Positions 10,500 through 23,017 of a stretch of 64,000 nucleotides of DNA are shown here, in pieces; the first letter of the stretch is position 1, and each line of letters starts with the position of its first letter. The notes below the pieces were generated by a model. The model was not told the origin of the DNA and ran no database searches. It saw only the letters and a list, made by a program, of their open reading frames with translations. The position numbers and the translations under genes are program-made. This DNA is from Limnanthes douglasii subsp. nivea. Taxonomy: Eukaryota; Streptophyta; Magnoliopsida; Brassicales; Limnanthaceae. The DNA lies in assembly GCA_036936605.1 (NCBI GenBank), contig JAUPFV010000005.1:62330742-62394741 (forward strand), given 5' to 3'.

Positions 10500-13400
10500 A
10501 TGTCGAAGCTCCTCGTTCTCCTTCTCACTCTTTCGATTTTGCTGTTGTCTTCTTTGGCCTTCGAATCAGATGAGCTTCTGGTCGACGACGAAGAATTCGG
10601 TCTCGAAGGAGGCGAATCTCGCTCATCTCCACCGGTTTACACCAGACCTACTACAACCACCACCCGGAAAAGGTACTCGGATCCCGATTCAGATTCTAAG
10701 ATCCAGTTCTCCCTTGATCACGCTTTCGGCGATTCCGATTTCTCTCCCGCCGGAACCTTTTCCGCTCGACTCAAGACCTCAAGTCATGGAAGCCAGGTTT
10801 TCCATTTGGTTTTATAATCATGACTATATTTTCTGTCTGACACTTTAGAAAAATTGGAATCGAAATAGGTGTAGATAGTTTGATTAAGTGCTTTCTATGT
10901 TTCAAGACCCAATTATGTTGGTAAAAAACTTGATTAATTCAGTGAGAAAAAGAAGCAATATAGAGATAAGGTTATACACTTGTATGATGATGCCAAGTTT
11001 ATAAGTTGGATTGATGTTGCATTGAACTGTGCTTTTTATTTTGTGCAGACATTGACAAAGCTAAGGTTCTCCAGGGATGATTTTACTGATGTGGAGAAGA
11101 AGCAATTTGAAGTAAATACTCTAATATGTTATATTTTTCTTTTTGTTTGGGTTGCCACAGATGCCAAGGTGTGTATATATATGTAAACCATACATTTGTT
11201 TTTTATGAATCTTGTAGAAGCTGCTGCAAGATGATGAATTCTACAGGATAAGACTTCCCTCGAATGTGCTGCGTACTGATGGAGAGAAGTTTTCTGTTTC
11301 ATCTGTTAAAGCAGTAAGTTTATCATGTCTACTGTCCTGAATTTGATTGTTGCAGGCTGACTCGGGTGGTTCCCTTTGAATTTTTTCCATTGATCGAAGA
11401 ATCATATATAAAGCTGAATTAAACTGAAAAAGAAAGCCAAAACAGCTAATCTTTCTACCTTTTCGCTTATAAGCGTAAAAGCGAAGATAAGTTAATTAGA
11501 CTAAACTGCCCTTAATGTGAAGCCCCTTCTTATGCTTGAATTTGTAAATGATTGTATAGTAGTTAGTTCTAATATCATGTTACTTGCCACTGCAGAGATG
11601 TCTTCCACGAGAGGGTTTGGATGAGCATTTCACTATACACATGGTGATCTCCCACTTTCTCTCTCTGTAAATACGACATATATGAAACAGATATTTGTTT
11701 GCTATAATATATATACATATAATCACAACATATTCCCTTGTAAAGAAAGATCAAATAATCAAAATGCTTTTAACTGTAGCCCTTCGCGGCTAAAAGGTTA
11801 AGAGCTGGTATGTAATCCTAGATGATTGTTTTGTGCATAAATTATTATTGTACAAGCAATCCTATCAATTAACTAATCTTGTGCTGGAGTCATAAAGAGT
11901 CTTAGCGTGTACTCAATGTCAAATTCATTAACTTCCAAGTCTTCAACCTTTTCCATTAATAAGTTATTTCGATAATATACTAAGTATATGTTGCTATGCC
12001 ACCCCTTGCATTGCAGGAAGGTGCCAATATCTTGGCTGTCAACTATGGTTCTCCTGGAGCATGCCCGCATCCTCGGCCATTAAAACGTGTAAGTGATATT
12101 TTATTTTCATTGTAAAATATCACTTCTTCAAATAATGCTTACTTAAGATGTGTCCTGATACATCACCCGCTTTGTTGATTTGTGTGTTTATTTCGGATTC
12201 GGACTCTTTGTGTGTTAGTTACTTAGACTTGATTTATGAAAGCCAAAGACAACCCACAATATCATTAGCCTAAGCATGTCAGCTACCCAATATATTTAAA
12301 CCTGAAATAATCCTAATCTAACAAGATATTACTCATTACTTTAGATCAACAGTGAAAAATTCTCTTCCAACATTTTCAATTAATTGACACTGGTGTCGTA
12401 CCACAAGCTTTCAGCTTGGGTGGTATGTCACTATGTCTAGTCTCTTTTGTCGGTAACATCCAATGTTCGATTATCGTTAATGTCAAAAAAGTCTGACGCT
12501 GCTTTCTGTATATTCTGGGATATCTTTGGATCTCATTCGTGGTCTTCTTTTGAAGGTGTTTGCGATCATGTTGTCATCGCCAAAAGCCAACGTATTTTAG
12601 AATCCATGCTGTATAGATTCATGAATTAGGTACTAATTAATCTGAGGGTATATTGACTCATTTGAGATAAGGAACTAGTTACAGTATGGCTAAATTAAAG
12701 CGCTCATGCTTGTCTTGGCATTTTGGCTGGCACTGTTTGTTTCTTCACGTCATGGTTTCATGTATGAAATCCAAGCTTGAAACCTTTGGGAGCCAGTTCC
12801 TGTTTGTGTTTGTTACAAACGCCAGTTGTTTTTAAGAAATAGCTGGCAGAGACAAACTTTTTATTTAGGATAGAAGAAGAGTTTTAGTTGAAAAATATTT
12901 TCCTCTCCTCTAGGTGAGGTGAGATAGAGTTGCGGCCTGCATTGTCTTGTCAATTGTAAAGGGAACCTTTAGCTTTTACCGTCAATGCAATCAATGTATG
13001 AGTCTTTTTTACCTGATGACCAAAGTTCATGACGGACTTATCACGAGAAACGTGGACTATTGAACCTTTAGACATCATAATAGGCAGGCCATTAAAAATT
13101 TGTAAAGAGGATCTTGCTCAGTGAAGTTTCAGTTATATATTATTGTAGGTGTTTCTACATCACAATGAGGTAATCATCAGTTATTGCAACGTTGCTTTCC
13201 AGGCATTTAGGACATGTTACCTGTACTGAATTCAAACAGTCACGATAAAAAAGACAAACAAATTTTAATATATTTTCTTTCATAATTTGGGTAAATAAGT
13301 AATATTCTCTGCATTTACCTTCCTGTCAGCCGGCAAAGTGGTCATTCAACTCGTACACTATCATGAAGAACACCGAGCTTGCACCAAGGTATGCTTTTAC

Positions 13401-13881
13401 TGCAACAATTTTTTCCTATATACCCAATATTGGCGTTATTTTCCATGGTAGTTTTATCTATATTTTAAAGTATGATAACCTGTTTAGTTGTAATTGATTA
13501 TTCTGATTGTAGAACTCAGATATTCACTGAAGACATTTTAGGAGGCGAGAGCGTGGAGGGTGAAATCATAGCACCGCCAGAAAGGACATTCTGGGCCAAA
13601 TATGTTAGTATTTAGTAATTCATATTTAGATGAAAATTCGAAAGAACTAATTGTCTGTTGTTTTTTTCCTCTTAATAATGATGTGTCTGATATAAATCTG
13701 CTTGTAACAGTGGATGTATATGATTCCTCTTGGGCTCGTCGTCATGAATGTGTTAACCCAAGCTATGGGTATGGCCGAAGAACAGGCTGGTGGTCAGCCG
13801 GGCTCGCAAGGTCAACAGCCGGCTGCAGCAATTCAACGAGGGCCTGTCTCTGGCTCTGGTTCTGCTGTTAGAAGAAGATGA
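10500..13881 (+). CDS. EMC10: ER membrane protein complex subunit 10 (EMC10)
   Basis: EMC10 is an ER subunit of the EMC insertase, which places tail-anchored and multipass proteins in the membrane. Eight exons join in frame to 298 residues: 10500-10796, 11049-11111, 11218-11313, 11596-11643, 12017-12088, 13330-13388, 13513-13603, 13711-13881, all with GT-AG introns. Residues 1-20 form a signal peptide (LLVLLLTLSILLLSSLA). The lumenal part has FSLDHAFG (about 70), a DDEFYRIRLP motif (about 125-134), LPREGLDEHFTIH and GANILAVNYGSPGACP. The end is FWAKYWMYMIPLGLVVMN, one membrane span, then a Gly/Gln-rich tail ending RRR. The FWAKYWMYMIP junction and Gly-rich tail match what I know of animal EMC10. 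It starts at the first ATG and no lesion is seen. Intron 5 is the longest (1241 bp). Confidence 0.92.
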
Positions 13882-14343
13882 TTAATTCATTCTCGCCTCT
13901 ATTTTGGACTTATTTTTATTGGAGAAGAAGAAACTTAGATAGATTTTGAGGCTGGATCAAATCTTTTTTTGCCACTTCAGTTGTTCTTAACTCATAAACT
14001 TACTGCTGTATATTATTTGGAAAAACATTTTAGTAAAACACTAGTAATTGCTCATAGTTGTCATGCACACTTTTGATTTTCCCATCATGATTTTCTGAAT
14101 AGAAACAGTAAGCTAGTGACAATACTATGCTCATTTGATCTGAAACATAAGCATCAACGTTTTTGGATCTTTTGCTTTATAATGTATATTTCCTATGTTC
14201 TTGTTTTGTCTACTTTTCGGAAGAAAAAAAATGCTTTTATTATAGTTTAAGTTTACTATTTTCATGAGTACCTATCAGAGAAAAAAATGCTTTTATTATA
14301 GTTTAAATTTACTATTTTCATGAGTATCTGTGGTTGAATTTGA
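13882..14343. repeat. EMC10 downstream region with a ~55-bp tandem duplication
   Basis: The 3' flank holds two adjacent copies (about 14226-14277 and 14280-14331) of a segment with ATGCTTTTATTATAGTTTAA and TACTATTTTCATGAGTA, with one or two differences. I saw no clear coding signal. Element A starts at 14344. Confidence 0.8.
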
Positions 14344-14573
14344 TGGTGTCAATGTTTTTTTAAGGCAGTGAAATAAAACCAAGGAAGAACAATTGATTTT
14401 AGAATGGACTACAGAGAATTGAGCGGCAAATTAGTTCAATGGATTTAACATGCTTATATGGTCTATGGACTCGTTTGGTAATCCATGTTCATTTATATCC
14501 AAAATTTTATTTAAATACTTCTAATTATTAAATTTTATTACATCATATGTAAAATAATTTGTTCGTCTGATAT
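14344..14573 (-). mobile_element. Left (3') LTR of element A
   Basis: This aligns with 26239-26542 over most of its length but lacks an internal stretch of roughly 80 bases. Its inner edge is approximate. Confidence 0.65.
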
Positions 14574-14761
14574 GTTTTTCAAGTAAAGTTCTTTCGGAGG
14601 ATTAATGCACGTATTTTTTGGATCTTGGCTTGGAATCCATTTTAATTTTTAATGTAAATATTTAACATATATTCGAGAGAAGATTTTGAACTAACTTGCG
14701 GGACAATTCAGATAATCTCGTAAATATCCTTCGGAAGTGCCTAATCAGATATGTTTATGTA

Positions 14762-14943
14762 CACGTGTCATTGATATGCTAGACCCACGACTCATTTTAG
14801 TAGTAAGGCATGATAGCGGTTGGAAACGGTTCCACTTCTCTAGAAATAATAATCGTTTGAGACCTTTTCGATTCCCTAGGGTTATTACTATTGGGCTTAT
14901 GAGAAATGGAGCGGTTGGGCTATTCTACAATTCTCTATAAATA
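14762..14943 (+). promoter_or_regulatory. Plus-strand promoter of the antisense ORF in A (G-box and TATA)
   Basis: CACGTG at 14762-14767, within TACACGTGTCAT, and TATAAATA at 14936-14943 lie 331 and 157 bases before the ORF's ATG at 15093. Both are outside the LTR. The same ACACGTGT context occurs at 18388-18395 and 35018-35025. Confidence 0.55.
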
Positions 14944-15092
14944 TTCCCCTCTCTCACTTCCTCATCATAACAGTTTTTAGAGAGAAAAAATTTCTAGAGA
15001 GAGAAGCTTAGTTCACTCACCACCGCGACTTTCATTGTTTGTTCTAATAGCCATCACAAAGTCATTTTCAGCGATGCCTTCTAGGAACTTGT

Positions 15093-17766
15093 ATGTTCAC
15101 AACTAGAACCGCATTGTCCGACTGGCTACGTATCTCAGATAAAGCCAAAGAAGAAAAAAAATGCAGGGTTACCAGAATCTGAGGGGCCAGTCGTTATCAG
15201 TCGTACCTTCGACTACGAAGGCATCTACCCTTATAATATGTATAACATCTGATCCGAACCTCCATTCACCGTACAATCTTTTACATAAAAAAGTCATTCT
15301 TCAAGGCCAACACGTTCTCAAGGAGCAACTAGTTGTAAAGGTCAAATCAACTCTTATAACGATGGCTTCAGATCCTGAATATAACTCTCCTTCAAAGACA
15401 TTTATGCAAACAAAGGTTAAGAAGGCCCACCAGGGTTCCGAACACAAAACCAAGGGAAAACAAGCTCTATCATCTCTAAGCTCTCAGCCAGTGCAGTTAA
15501 ACGAAGACAAACCCATTGTCCATCAGCTAACAGTAACTCAACATAAAAACTTGACCTTTGGATCTGAACTGAGGCAATTAGTTGACAAAGAAGAAGAGGC
15601 ACATAGTCGCTATTGGGAGTTGTAAACCAACCCGGAGTAAAAGAAACATCGGGGTCTCGAAGAAAATGGTAAAAAAAGTAAAAGGCTTGGAGTAGCAAAG
15701 GAAAGGCTAAAGAAGGGGGGGGGGGAAGTGAAATTACCCCTTTCACTGACTGGGCGTATGGGCCCAATTTTTCAAAAAGTTCACTCTTTTCTAAATCCCA
15801 TACCACTACTTCTCTGATAATGAGTTAAGTGCGCTTCGAGCCAAATAGGGAATTCCGAAGGAAGTAACTATTTGATTTCTGAAGAGTGGAGAGACACCTA
15901 TAAGTTGTAGAAAAAGAGAGATGATTGTCTATCCAGATGCGTTGAATTAGGGACATCGGTTCCCATTAGACCCTGAGATAGTTAAATACTTTGATCTGGT
16001 GGGCTTATGTCTGAGTCAGACCAGTTCGAATGCACGGTTCACCTTGATGCCATGTATCATGGCGTCGAGGTTGTCAAATATCAAAATTCCAATGGAGCAT
16101 TTTGTAGATATAGCTTGATTGTAGAGAAATTCTCAGATTTCCTTCTACTTTCTCAACTTAAGGCATGAGTATAAAGTAGTAAGCGACTTACTGGAGACTG
16201 ACAAGCTATGGAAGATGCAGTTTTTCTTCATCAACGATTGTTAGGAGAACAAAAAAATCATTTAAAAAACTAACCTGGGCCGCATCCCAAGGTTTTGGAA
16301 GAGTACATGTAATTCATCGAGTTTTACTTATTATTTCTACTATTTTTACGTTTGAAATTCATTTTGAACTCTTTTTCATTTTTTTGCAGCAATACTAAAG
16401 TCTCATCAACATCATTTAGAAGCTGTTAAAGGTACTTTCAAAATGTTGCACCAGTGGGCTGGGGAGAATTGGCCCAATGCCTTCCACAAATGCTTTACTC
16501 CGAATAATCTAGTTCAGATACATCTCTGGAAGACCAATTCCGAACTTAACTTTTCATGAGGATAATTTACTACCTCGACTCGTCCATCGGCTATTCTTAA
16601 CCGAATCGAGGTTGCTGATGGAAATGTTATCCTTCCTAAAAATACGTAGGCTCCCAATCACCGGGTAGAGAGAGAGAGAGAGGCGATGCTAACAAGCAAG
16701 GTTTGATGAAAGACACCGTCGACACTGAGGAGGCGAATCAGCTCGATGATCTATTATCAGTAACTGTTGAAGCTGATGTTAAAGTGGGTAAGACACCCGA
16801 AGATCCTCATGTCTTAAAGAGGAAAAATAGTCGAGTTCTTCAAAACACACAAGGGGAGCAATCAAAACAACAACAAAAAGAAAGAAGAAGAACAAAACGG
16901 ATACCAGTTTTGAAATCATCCCAAATACCATTCAAACCGGACTTCCTGCAGTAATCAAACTGCATTCCCCTTCGGTTCCAATAACAGATGAGCTAGCCTA
17001 TGATGGTACATGTTGGGTAATATAGATGAGATCGATTTCAAGGTTTTTGAGCTATAATTTATCGATCCGAACAAACCTGTCCATGTGCTTTTTCAGTAGA
17101 AAACATAAGACACCCTTGCTCACTCTGTGTTGGGCTTTGTGAAGTCTATTTCCAAGCTGGAAAAATAGGTTAGAGCACACAGAGAAACCATTACCATTCT
17201 TAAGGACGAATATGAGAGTGACAAGAAGGCCTTTGAAGAGCTAAATGAGCGGACTGATGGTTTGACAAGCCAAGCCACAAGTGCTTTCGAAGAGCTTAAG
17301 AAACTTAAAGCTGCTCACGAAGCCGGAGTTGCTGAATTGCAGTCATCTAGGGCAGAGAAGATCCATAAATAAAAATACCAGGCTAAAAATGATAAGGATT
17401 CTATAGAGAATTTTTCAAAAGTCTTAAATGATCAAGATGCTCTTACTAAAAAAACTCGATGCATTCAATACTCAGGTTATAAAAGATAGGGAAGGTGTAG
17501 TGGACGAATATATTGATCAAATCTTGAAGTCATTATGTAAGTGAGATGTTTCAGTTAAGTCTGACATGGTCTTAGATTCTCACAAGGGATTCTTGAAGCT
17601 GAAACTAGGATCTATGTGGGAGTTGGTACCAGGAAAATTATGGCCTAACGATATTCAAAAGATGCCAAAGAGTATTGTCTTCATGAACCGCCAACCGATA
17701 GGTTCCAAGCTTAATTCTTTCAATTACCAAATAAGGTCATTCCCAGTGAAGTGCCAACTCGCCTAG
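15093..17766 (+). pseudogene. Antisense extra ORF of element A (spliced gene, decayed)
   Basis: This is the oldest of the three comparable copies. It begins MFTTRTALSDWLRISDKAK at 15093, shifts frame into 15161-15625 (Ser/Thr/Lys-rich linker), then shows the conserved domain at 15930-16250: GHRFPLDPEIVKYFDLVGLCLSQ, IMASRLSNIKIPMEHF and KVVSDLLETDKLWKMQFFFI. An 81-bp intron (16309-16389, GT-AG) follows at the same place as in B and D. After it come charged, coiled-coil-like segments (17100-17500) and a terminal SDMVLDSHKGFLKLKLGSMWELV segment (17560-17630). Many stops and frameshifts show it is not functional. The domain resembles the 'putative gypsy type transposon' (Transposase_28) family; I infer this from pattern only. 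Confidence 0.62.
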
Positions 17767-17858
17767 ATTTTTATATTTGGTGTGTAAGAAGAATTTTATT
17801 ACAACTTTATCCCCCACTTCAAATGCGCTACTTCTTTTTACTAACATATCATCAATGT

Positions 17859-18204
17859 TGGTGTAATTTAATTTTGGTTGAGGGTAATCTCATAAGATGT
17901 TTCAAAAGGTGTTTTGGATATTTTATGGTGTTTTAAGTTTAGAGTGATGAGTAAAGAGATAATTAAGCTGTCTACTAGTAATAAATTTTGATTACCCTCA
18001 TTAATGAAAGTTGGTGGGGTATATATACTTAATTACTAACCTATAGGCTTAAGACCCATTGGTAATCTGGTTTAAAGTGATTAGCAACTAGCTTAGTCAA
18101 CATTTAATACACTTGTCCTGTTTGGAATTTCATTAGAGTGGTTTAGTCTGAATTTCCCTTTGGATTTAGTCAAGGCACAGTAACTCAAATATCCGAACTC
18201 ATCA
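17859..18204 (-). mobile_element. Left (3') LTR of element B
   Basis: It starts TGGTGTAATTTAATTTTGG and ends GAACTCATCA, matching the D LTR start TGGTGTGG and end ACTCATCA. It shares a GATTACCCTCATTAATGAAAGT core with D. Immediately inside is GTAGCCCCTCTAGG, corresponding to the polypurine tract region on the minus strand. Confidence 0.82.
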
Positions 18205-18388
18205 GTAGCCCCTCTAGGTCTTGCAAAGGATCTTTGGAAGAGCTAAAAACCAAAACCAATACCAACATTTTCTGATCTGTTGTTTTGTTCGAAGTGTAAA
18301 AATTTTCCTCCAAGAGTGACCTTGTTCGAATTTTGGTGGAATTGATTTCCCAACTCAGAATTCTAAGAGTTTTTCTTGAATCGTGGGA

Positions 18389-18560
18389 CACGTGTTAGTC
18401 TTTGGTTCGACCTCTCAACCGTTTTTCTCCTATAATCTTGTAACCACTAAGCTAGAAATTTACCTAGGCTTTAACTTTCACACTTTGCAGCTTTTAATCA
18501 TCGCTTAAAATCGATTTACCTTCTCCTAGGTAACTACCCTTTTTCACTGTTATATATAAA
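18389..18560 (+). promoter_or_regulatory. Plus-strand promoter of the antisense ORF in B (G-box and TATA)
   Basis: The G-box CACGTG at 18389-18394, in ATCGTGGGACACGTGTTAG, and a TATATATAAA box at 18551-18560 lie 262 and 100 bases before the ATG at 18651. The context GGGACACGTGT is identical in D. A CTCCTAGGTA motif just upstream of the TATA box is shared as well. Confidence 0.62.
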
Positions 18561-18650
18561 CTTTTCTACTATTTCATTGTCTTAAAAAATCACAAACGTT
18601 CCTAGAATGAGAAATCTCAGTTCATCTTCAAATTTGTTCTTGAATCATAT

Positions 18651-21478
18651 ATGTTCATAGCGAGAAACGCCTTAGTAAAAAGAGGTTGGTTGAACTTATC
18701 TGAGTTAGAGAGAGCACAAAAAGTAGCAAGAGACAAATGCATTGCTGCTGGTCTTCTTGCTTCACCAAGTGAAAGAAGTAATCAGCCACAATTGAATACA
18801 GATCAGGGTTCATATTCTTCAAAAACTCCCAAATCTAGGAAATTGCCATTTGTAGCAAACCTTTCACCTCTTCCATCGGGGTCCTCAGTCCAGGAGTCCC
18901 CAAACCCTTTACCAAAGGAAAAAGTGTTTCTAGCGTAAGAAAACCCTCACCTTTCATCGCGATGGGGTCAGACACATAAAAATCTCCGAACAAATTAACT
19001 CATCGCCGGGTCACACGTCACTCTAAACCAAAATCCACTCGCACATCTTCAAAGCCCTCTTGTTCGGAGGCAATAAAATCTATGCCACAGGCTAAACCAT
19101 CCGGGCAACAACCCCTAGCAGAAACCAGATTAACCGAACTGTCATCTGCACAACCCTCTGAACAACCATCTGCAAAGCCATCCAAACAGTCATTGGAACA
19201 GCCTTCCATGATGATAGAAGAAACTATGAAAGACAGTATAGAAAAATCCATTTTTGAGGCTGAGGTATCCGGTCAAACAGGAGATACAGCTCCAGACTGG
19301 AAGGGCAAGACCAAGGTGGGTATGTCTCATCTGGATTCTCTTTCAGAGATCTTGGAGGGTAAAGTGGGTCCATGCTTCAAGAAGGTCAGCGTAAAATACT
19401 TGTTGGCCCTTTAAAACATTACCTATGTGTATACCCACACAGCTCAGCTAGGTTGGATTTGCACTAAGTGGGGAATCTCAGAGTCTGTAAAAGTGAGGAT
19501 TCCGATCACTACGGAGACCTCAATGGATTGCAAGCTGAATGAAGTAGTGGTTTACACACAAGTGTTGAACTGGGGACTCCGGTTCCCTTTGGACCCAAAG
19601 ATAGTCAAATACTTCCATTTGATTAAGTTGTGCCCCAGCCAACTAATCCCCAACACTTGGTATAATCTTTTGGCTTGCATCATGGCGTCAGGCTGTCTAA
19701 GATCCCACTACCGATGGAACAATTTGCTGATGTTGCAAGCTTGTGCAAAAACCATCAGATCCCCTTCTATAATTACAACACGGGTAACGATTATAAGGTA
19801 GTGGACGATCTCTTAGAGTCCAAAAAACCCTGGAGAACGCAGTTCCTATTTATTAGTGGGGCTTAGGAGAATGGCAAGAAAATAAAGACTGACTCAAACC
19901 CAAGTCTTTTGACCAGTCGCTAGAAGAGCACTGGTGAGTTTATTTTATTTCCTCTTTTACCTTTCAAGTATTAAGTTTTTAATTCGAACTAACTCATATT
20001 TCTTTTCAGTGCTTCCGAAGGAGTTCTCGGATCACTTGGAGGTAGGTCAGGATACTTGTGCCAAGCTGAACGCTTGGGCCTCGGAGAAGTAGGGCAATGC
20101 CTTCCACAACTGTTTCAAATCGCAGAACTTCGTGAGGTCTTACCTGTGGAACACTATAGGAAGAAGGGATCTTACTTGGGAAGAGTTAACTACCCCTCCC
20201 CCAGCAGATGTGATCCTAAACAGGACAGAGGCCAAAGATGTCAAGTTATACCTTCCTTCCAGGGCCAAAGCCCCAGTAAGATGAAGAACAAGAAGAAGAA
20301 GGCCACAACAGACCCAGGCCAAACAACTACTGAAAGGACCGGTTTGGAGAACCAGGGAGGTAGTAACGCTGCTTTGGTGGAAGCAGTTGAAGTAACTGTA
20401 AAAGAAGCTGGTGGGTCAAAAAACCCACTGAAGCCTCCCGAAGAAGGACAAAAAGCGTAAGGCCAGTAGTGATGAAAAAACTGCCAAGAAAAAGAAAGTC
20501 ACTCTCGGAGCAGAGATAATCCTTCGCCCTCCTGAAGTCCTTCCCCCAGCTCCTACTGATCCTACCTTCCAAGAGAAAATTCCAACTGACCTCCATTCCG
20601 GACAGGTTGCTGGTGATGGTAATGATGAGGTAGATCTTGATGTCTTTCAAAACATAAATATTTATTTCAATGATTTAAAGAAAGATGACTTCGCGGGGCC
20701 TTACCGTCCTCCCAGTTCTTCCTATATGGTGACTCATAACGGGGAGACCTATGCCATATCTGGGGAGCAAGACACTTTGAGCCATGCTCTCTTAGGCTAT
20801 ATCTGACCAGTGTTTGATCTGGAGAGACTGGTAAGGGCTCAAACTGGTACCATCAATTCTCTAACCACAGACAAACAAAACTTGTCGAATGATATCCTCA
20901 GTGCTCAACAAAGCATAGATTTATTGAATAAAGAGAAATACGATTTAGTTGCCCAATTGCTTAAGTTAGAAGCGGCCAACAAGGAGCTTCAAACCAAATA
21001 CTCCAACCTGGCGACCTCTTCTTCAAAATACCTCACAGCTTTAAATGAGCAATTGAAAACTAAGGATGGTACTATCCAGGCTTTGTCTGGTGAGAAAGTA
21101 AAGTTAGAGAATATTGTCGAAGAGAAGACTAAAGAGAAAGAGGCCCTGGAATGCCAACAAACTCAAGCCATAGCCGCAAGCATACAGAAGTATGCTGATG
21201 GAATAGTGGACTCTCTGGAGAAGAGGGATGATGGAATCAAGTCCGATATGGTCTTACTTTTCCATGAGACTTTGCTTAAAATGACCCTTGGTCCTTTGTG
21301 GAAATATGTGGATTATGAAGATCTCCCCTTCCATACAATGGTTGATGGGGACAAGCACAACTACTCTAGTGGAATAGACTCCGATGATGATGATGAAGTG
21401 GGTGAGAGTTCAAGTGCCGAACTCAAAAGTCCTAGAAATGATGGTGGTGAAGAAACATCCGAAGGGAACAAGCCATAA
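18651..21478 (+). pseudogene. Antisense extra ORF of element B (near-complete, few lesions)
   Basis: This is the best-preserved full-length copy. Exon 1 begins MFIARNALVKRGWLNLSELERAQ, followed by a Ser/Pro-rich linker with Glu-Gln-Pro-Ser repeats (19130-19210). The conserved domain (19340-19900) has GKVGPCFKKVSVKY, VYTHTAQLG, NWGLRFPLDPKIVKYFHLIKLCPSQ and KVVDDLLESKKPWRTQFLFISGA. The intron is 19934-20009 (76 bp, GT-AG). Exon 2 has VLPKEFSDHLE, a Lys-rich basic patch and a coiled coil (about 20815-21200; only the ATG that would open a frame at 20810 is unlikely to be a real start). It ends SDMVLLFHETLL..LGPLWKYV and a DSDDDDE acidic tail. Lesions: a TAA near 19413 where D has CAG, a frameshift near 19690, TAG near 19865 and later stops. 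Function unknown; the domain resembles Transposase_28-type proteins. Confidence 0.7.
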
Positions 21479-21499
21479 GGATATATCATGTACTTTTTT

Positions 21500-21943
21500 G
21501 TTTTTGAAATACTGAAGTCCTTGGATGGCCAAGGCATCTTTTGTACCAGTGATCGGTTTGAGTCCGATCAGATTTTAATTATCACATTTCCTTTTTGTTT
21601 AATATTTTGTTTAAATCTTCTATGGCCAATGTTTAAATAGCCTCTGATATTTCAGAAGTTGTCAACAAAAGTATCCAACATATCCGACCACATGTGTTTA
21701 ATAAATGTGATAAAGTGTTAAACATATTTGATCAACTCAAGAAGTCTTGAGAGTCGGGGTGTTGAATAAGTATTTAATATCCGAATTGAAACAAAATTGC
21801 ACCAAACTTTTGAAGAAGGCATCATATATTATTGAAAAATCCAGACACCTCCTTAAAACCTCCCCACGCCACCAGGGTAGGAAAGAGTATGCCCCTTAAT
21901 ATTTACATTGATATTTAAAAAAGTAAATATTTACAAAAGAGTT
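21500..21943. other. Untranslated region between the convergent antisense ORF and pol of B
   Basis: The antisense ORF and pol end toward each other here. The region holds a CCTTGGATGGCCAAGGCAT motif and a related CTATGGCCAATGTTTAAATAGCC motif, degenerate relatives of the repeats at 38290-38580 in D, and the segment AAACCTCCCCACGCCACCAGG shared with D near 38700. Confidence 0.6.
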
Positions 21944-22960
21944 CTACTCTAAATATAACCTGAGATGCTCAACATTCCATTGGTGCTTTAGAGCTCTCCC
22001 TTCTTTGTCCTGGAGTCTGTATGTTCCTGGTTTAACCTTTTCACAGACCACATAGGGGCCTTCCCAATTCGGAGCTAGCTTACCGTAATGCTTTTCTTTG
22101 GTGTGTAAAAAGACTTCTCTTAAAAAATTGTCCCCTGTTTGAAAATCCCTTCTTTTAACCTTGGAAGAAAATCTGGTCCTCATCAAGTGTTGGTAGTGCG
22201 CTGTTCTCAGATGTGCTTTAACCATTTTCTCTTCTATCAAGTCCAACTGATTCCTAACTGCTACACCATTAGCCTGTTTGGAATAGTTTTGGACTCTGTC
22301 TGATGGTAGATTAGCCTCTATGGGAGTAATTGCATCCATCCCATATACCAAAGAAAAATGAGATTCTTGTGTGACATCCCGAGAAGTAGTTCGATAGGCC
22401 CACAATACTTCTTGTAAATAACTTGGCCACTTTCCTGCAACTCCTTCCAGATTCTTTTTTAATCCGGATAAGATAGTTCTATTTGCAACTTCAACCTGGC
22501 CATTTGCTTGAAGGTGGAAAGGAGAAGACAAACAATGTTGAATTCCTCTAGAGGTACAAAAGGCTTCCATGTCTTTATTATCAAACTGTGGCCCATTGTC
22601 TGTAGTAATCTTCTAGGGGACCCCAAATCTACAGCATATGTTAGATAAGATAAATTTAATAACTGCCTTTGAGGTGGTTATAACGAAAGGAGCCGCCCCT
22701 ATCCACTAGAGAAATAGTCAATAGCAACTATGATTGTCCAACATCCACCGGATGCCATCAGAAGAGGCCCCACTAGATCCATACCCCATCTGGAAAATGG
22801 TACTAGTTCAGATATGGACTCCATAGATACTACTGTAACATGAATTTCATTCTCATATTTTTGACAAAGATCACATTTTTTCACCATTTCTTTAGCATGT
22901 GCCATTATGGTTGGCCAGTAGTATCCTGCTAACATGACTCTCCGGGTCAAAGCTCAATAA
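21944..22960 (-). pseudogene. Integrase of element B
   Basis: This is the minus-strand integrase. The N-terminal zinc finger region (22950 down) has CDLCQKYENE. The core has FSRWGMDLVGPLLMASGGC, the first catalytic Asp in VAIDYFS, the second in TTDNGPQFDN and the Glu in GQVEVANRT. WAYRTT and the C-terminal GDNFLREVFLHTKEKHYGKLAPNWEGPY segment follow, ending HLRLYLE at 21947. The catalytic residues are all still visible, but stops interrupt the reading near 22614 and 22705. It ends about 460 bases from the oppositely oriented extra ORF. Confidence 0.82.
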
Positions 22961-23017
22961 CCACAGTGTACAGAACCTTCCCCATCATGTAGTTCAGATA
23001 ATACAACTTGGGATTCT

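Noticed and set aside
13602..13871. 89-residue plus-strand frame overlapping the last EMC10 exon
   Set aside because: It runs through intron 7 and reads the last exon in another frame. The spliced EMC10 reading explains the sequence.
15710..15726. Run of about 11 G as a possible structural signal
   Set aside because: It is a single homopolymer in a decayed ORF, with no repeated G-tracts nearby to form a quadruplex.
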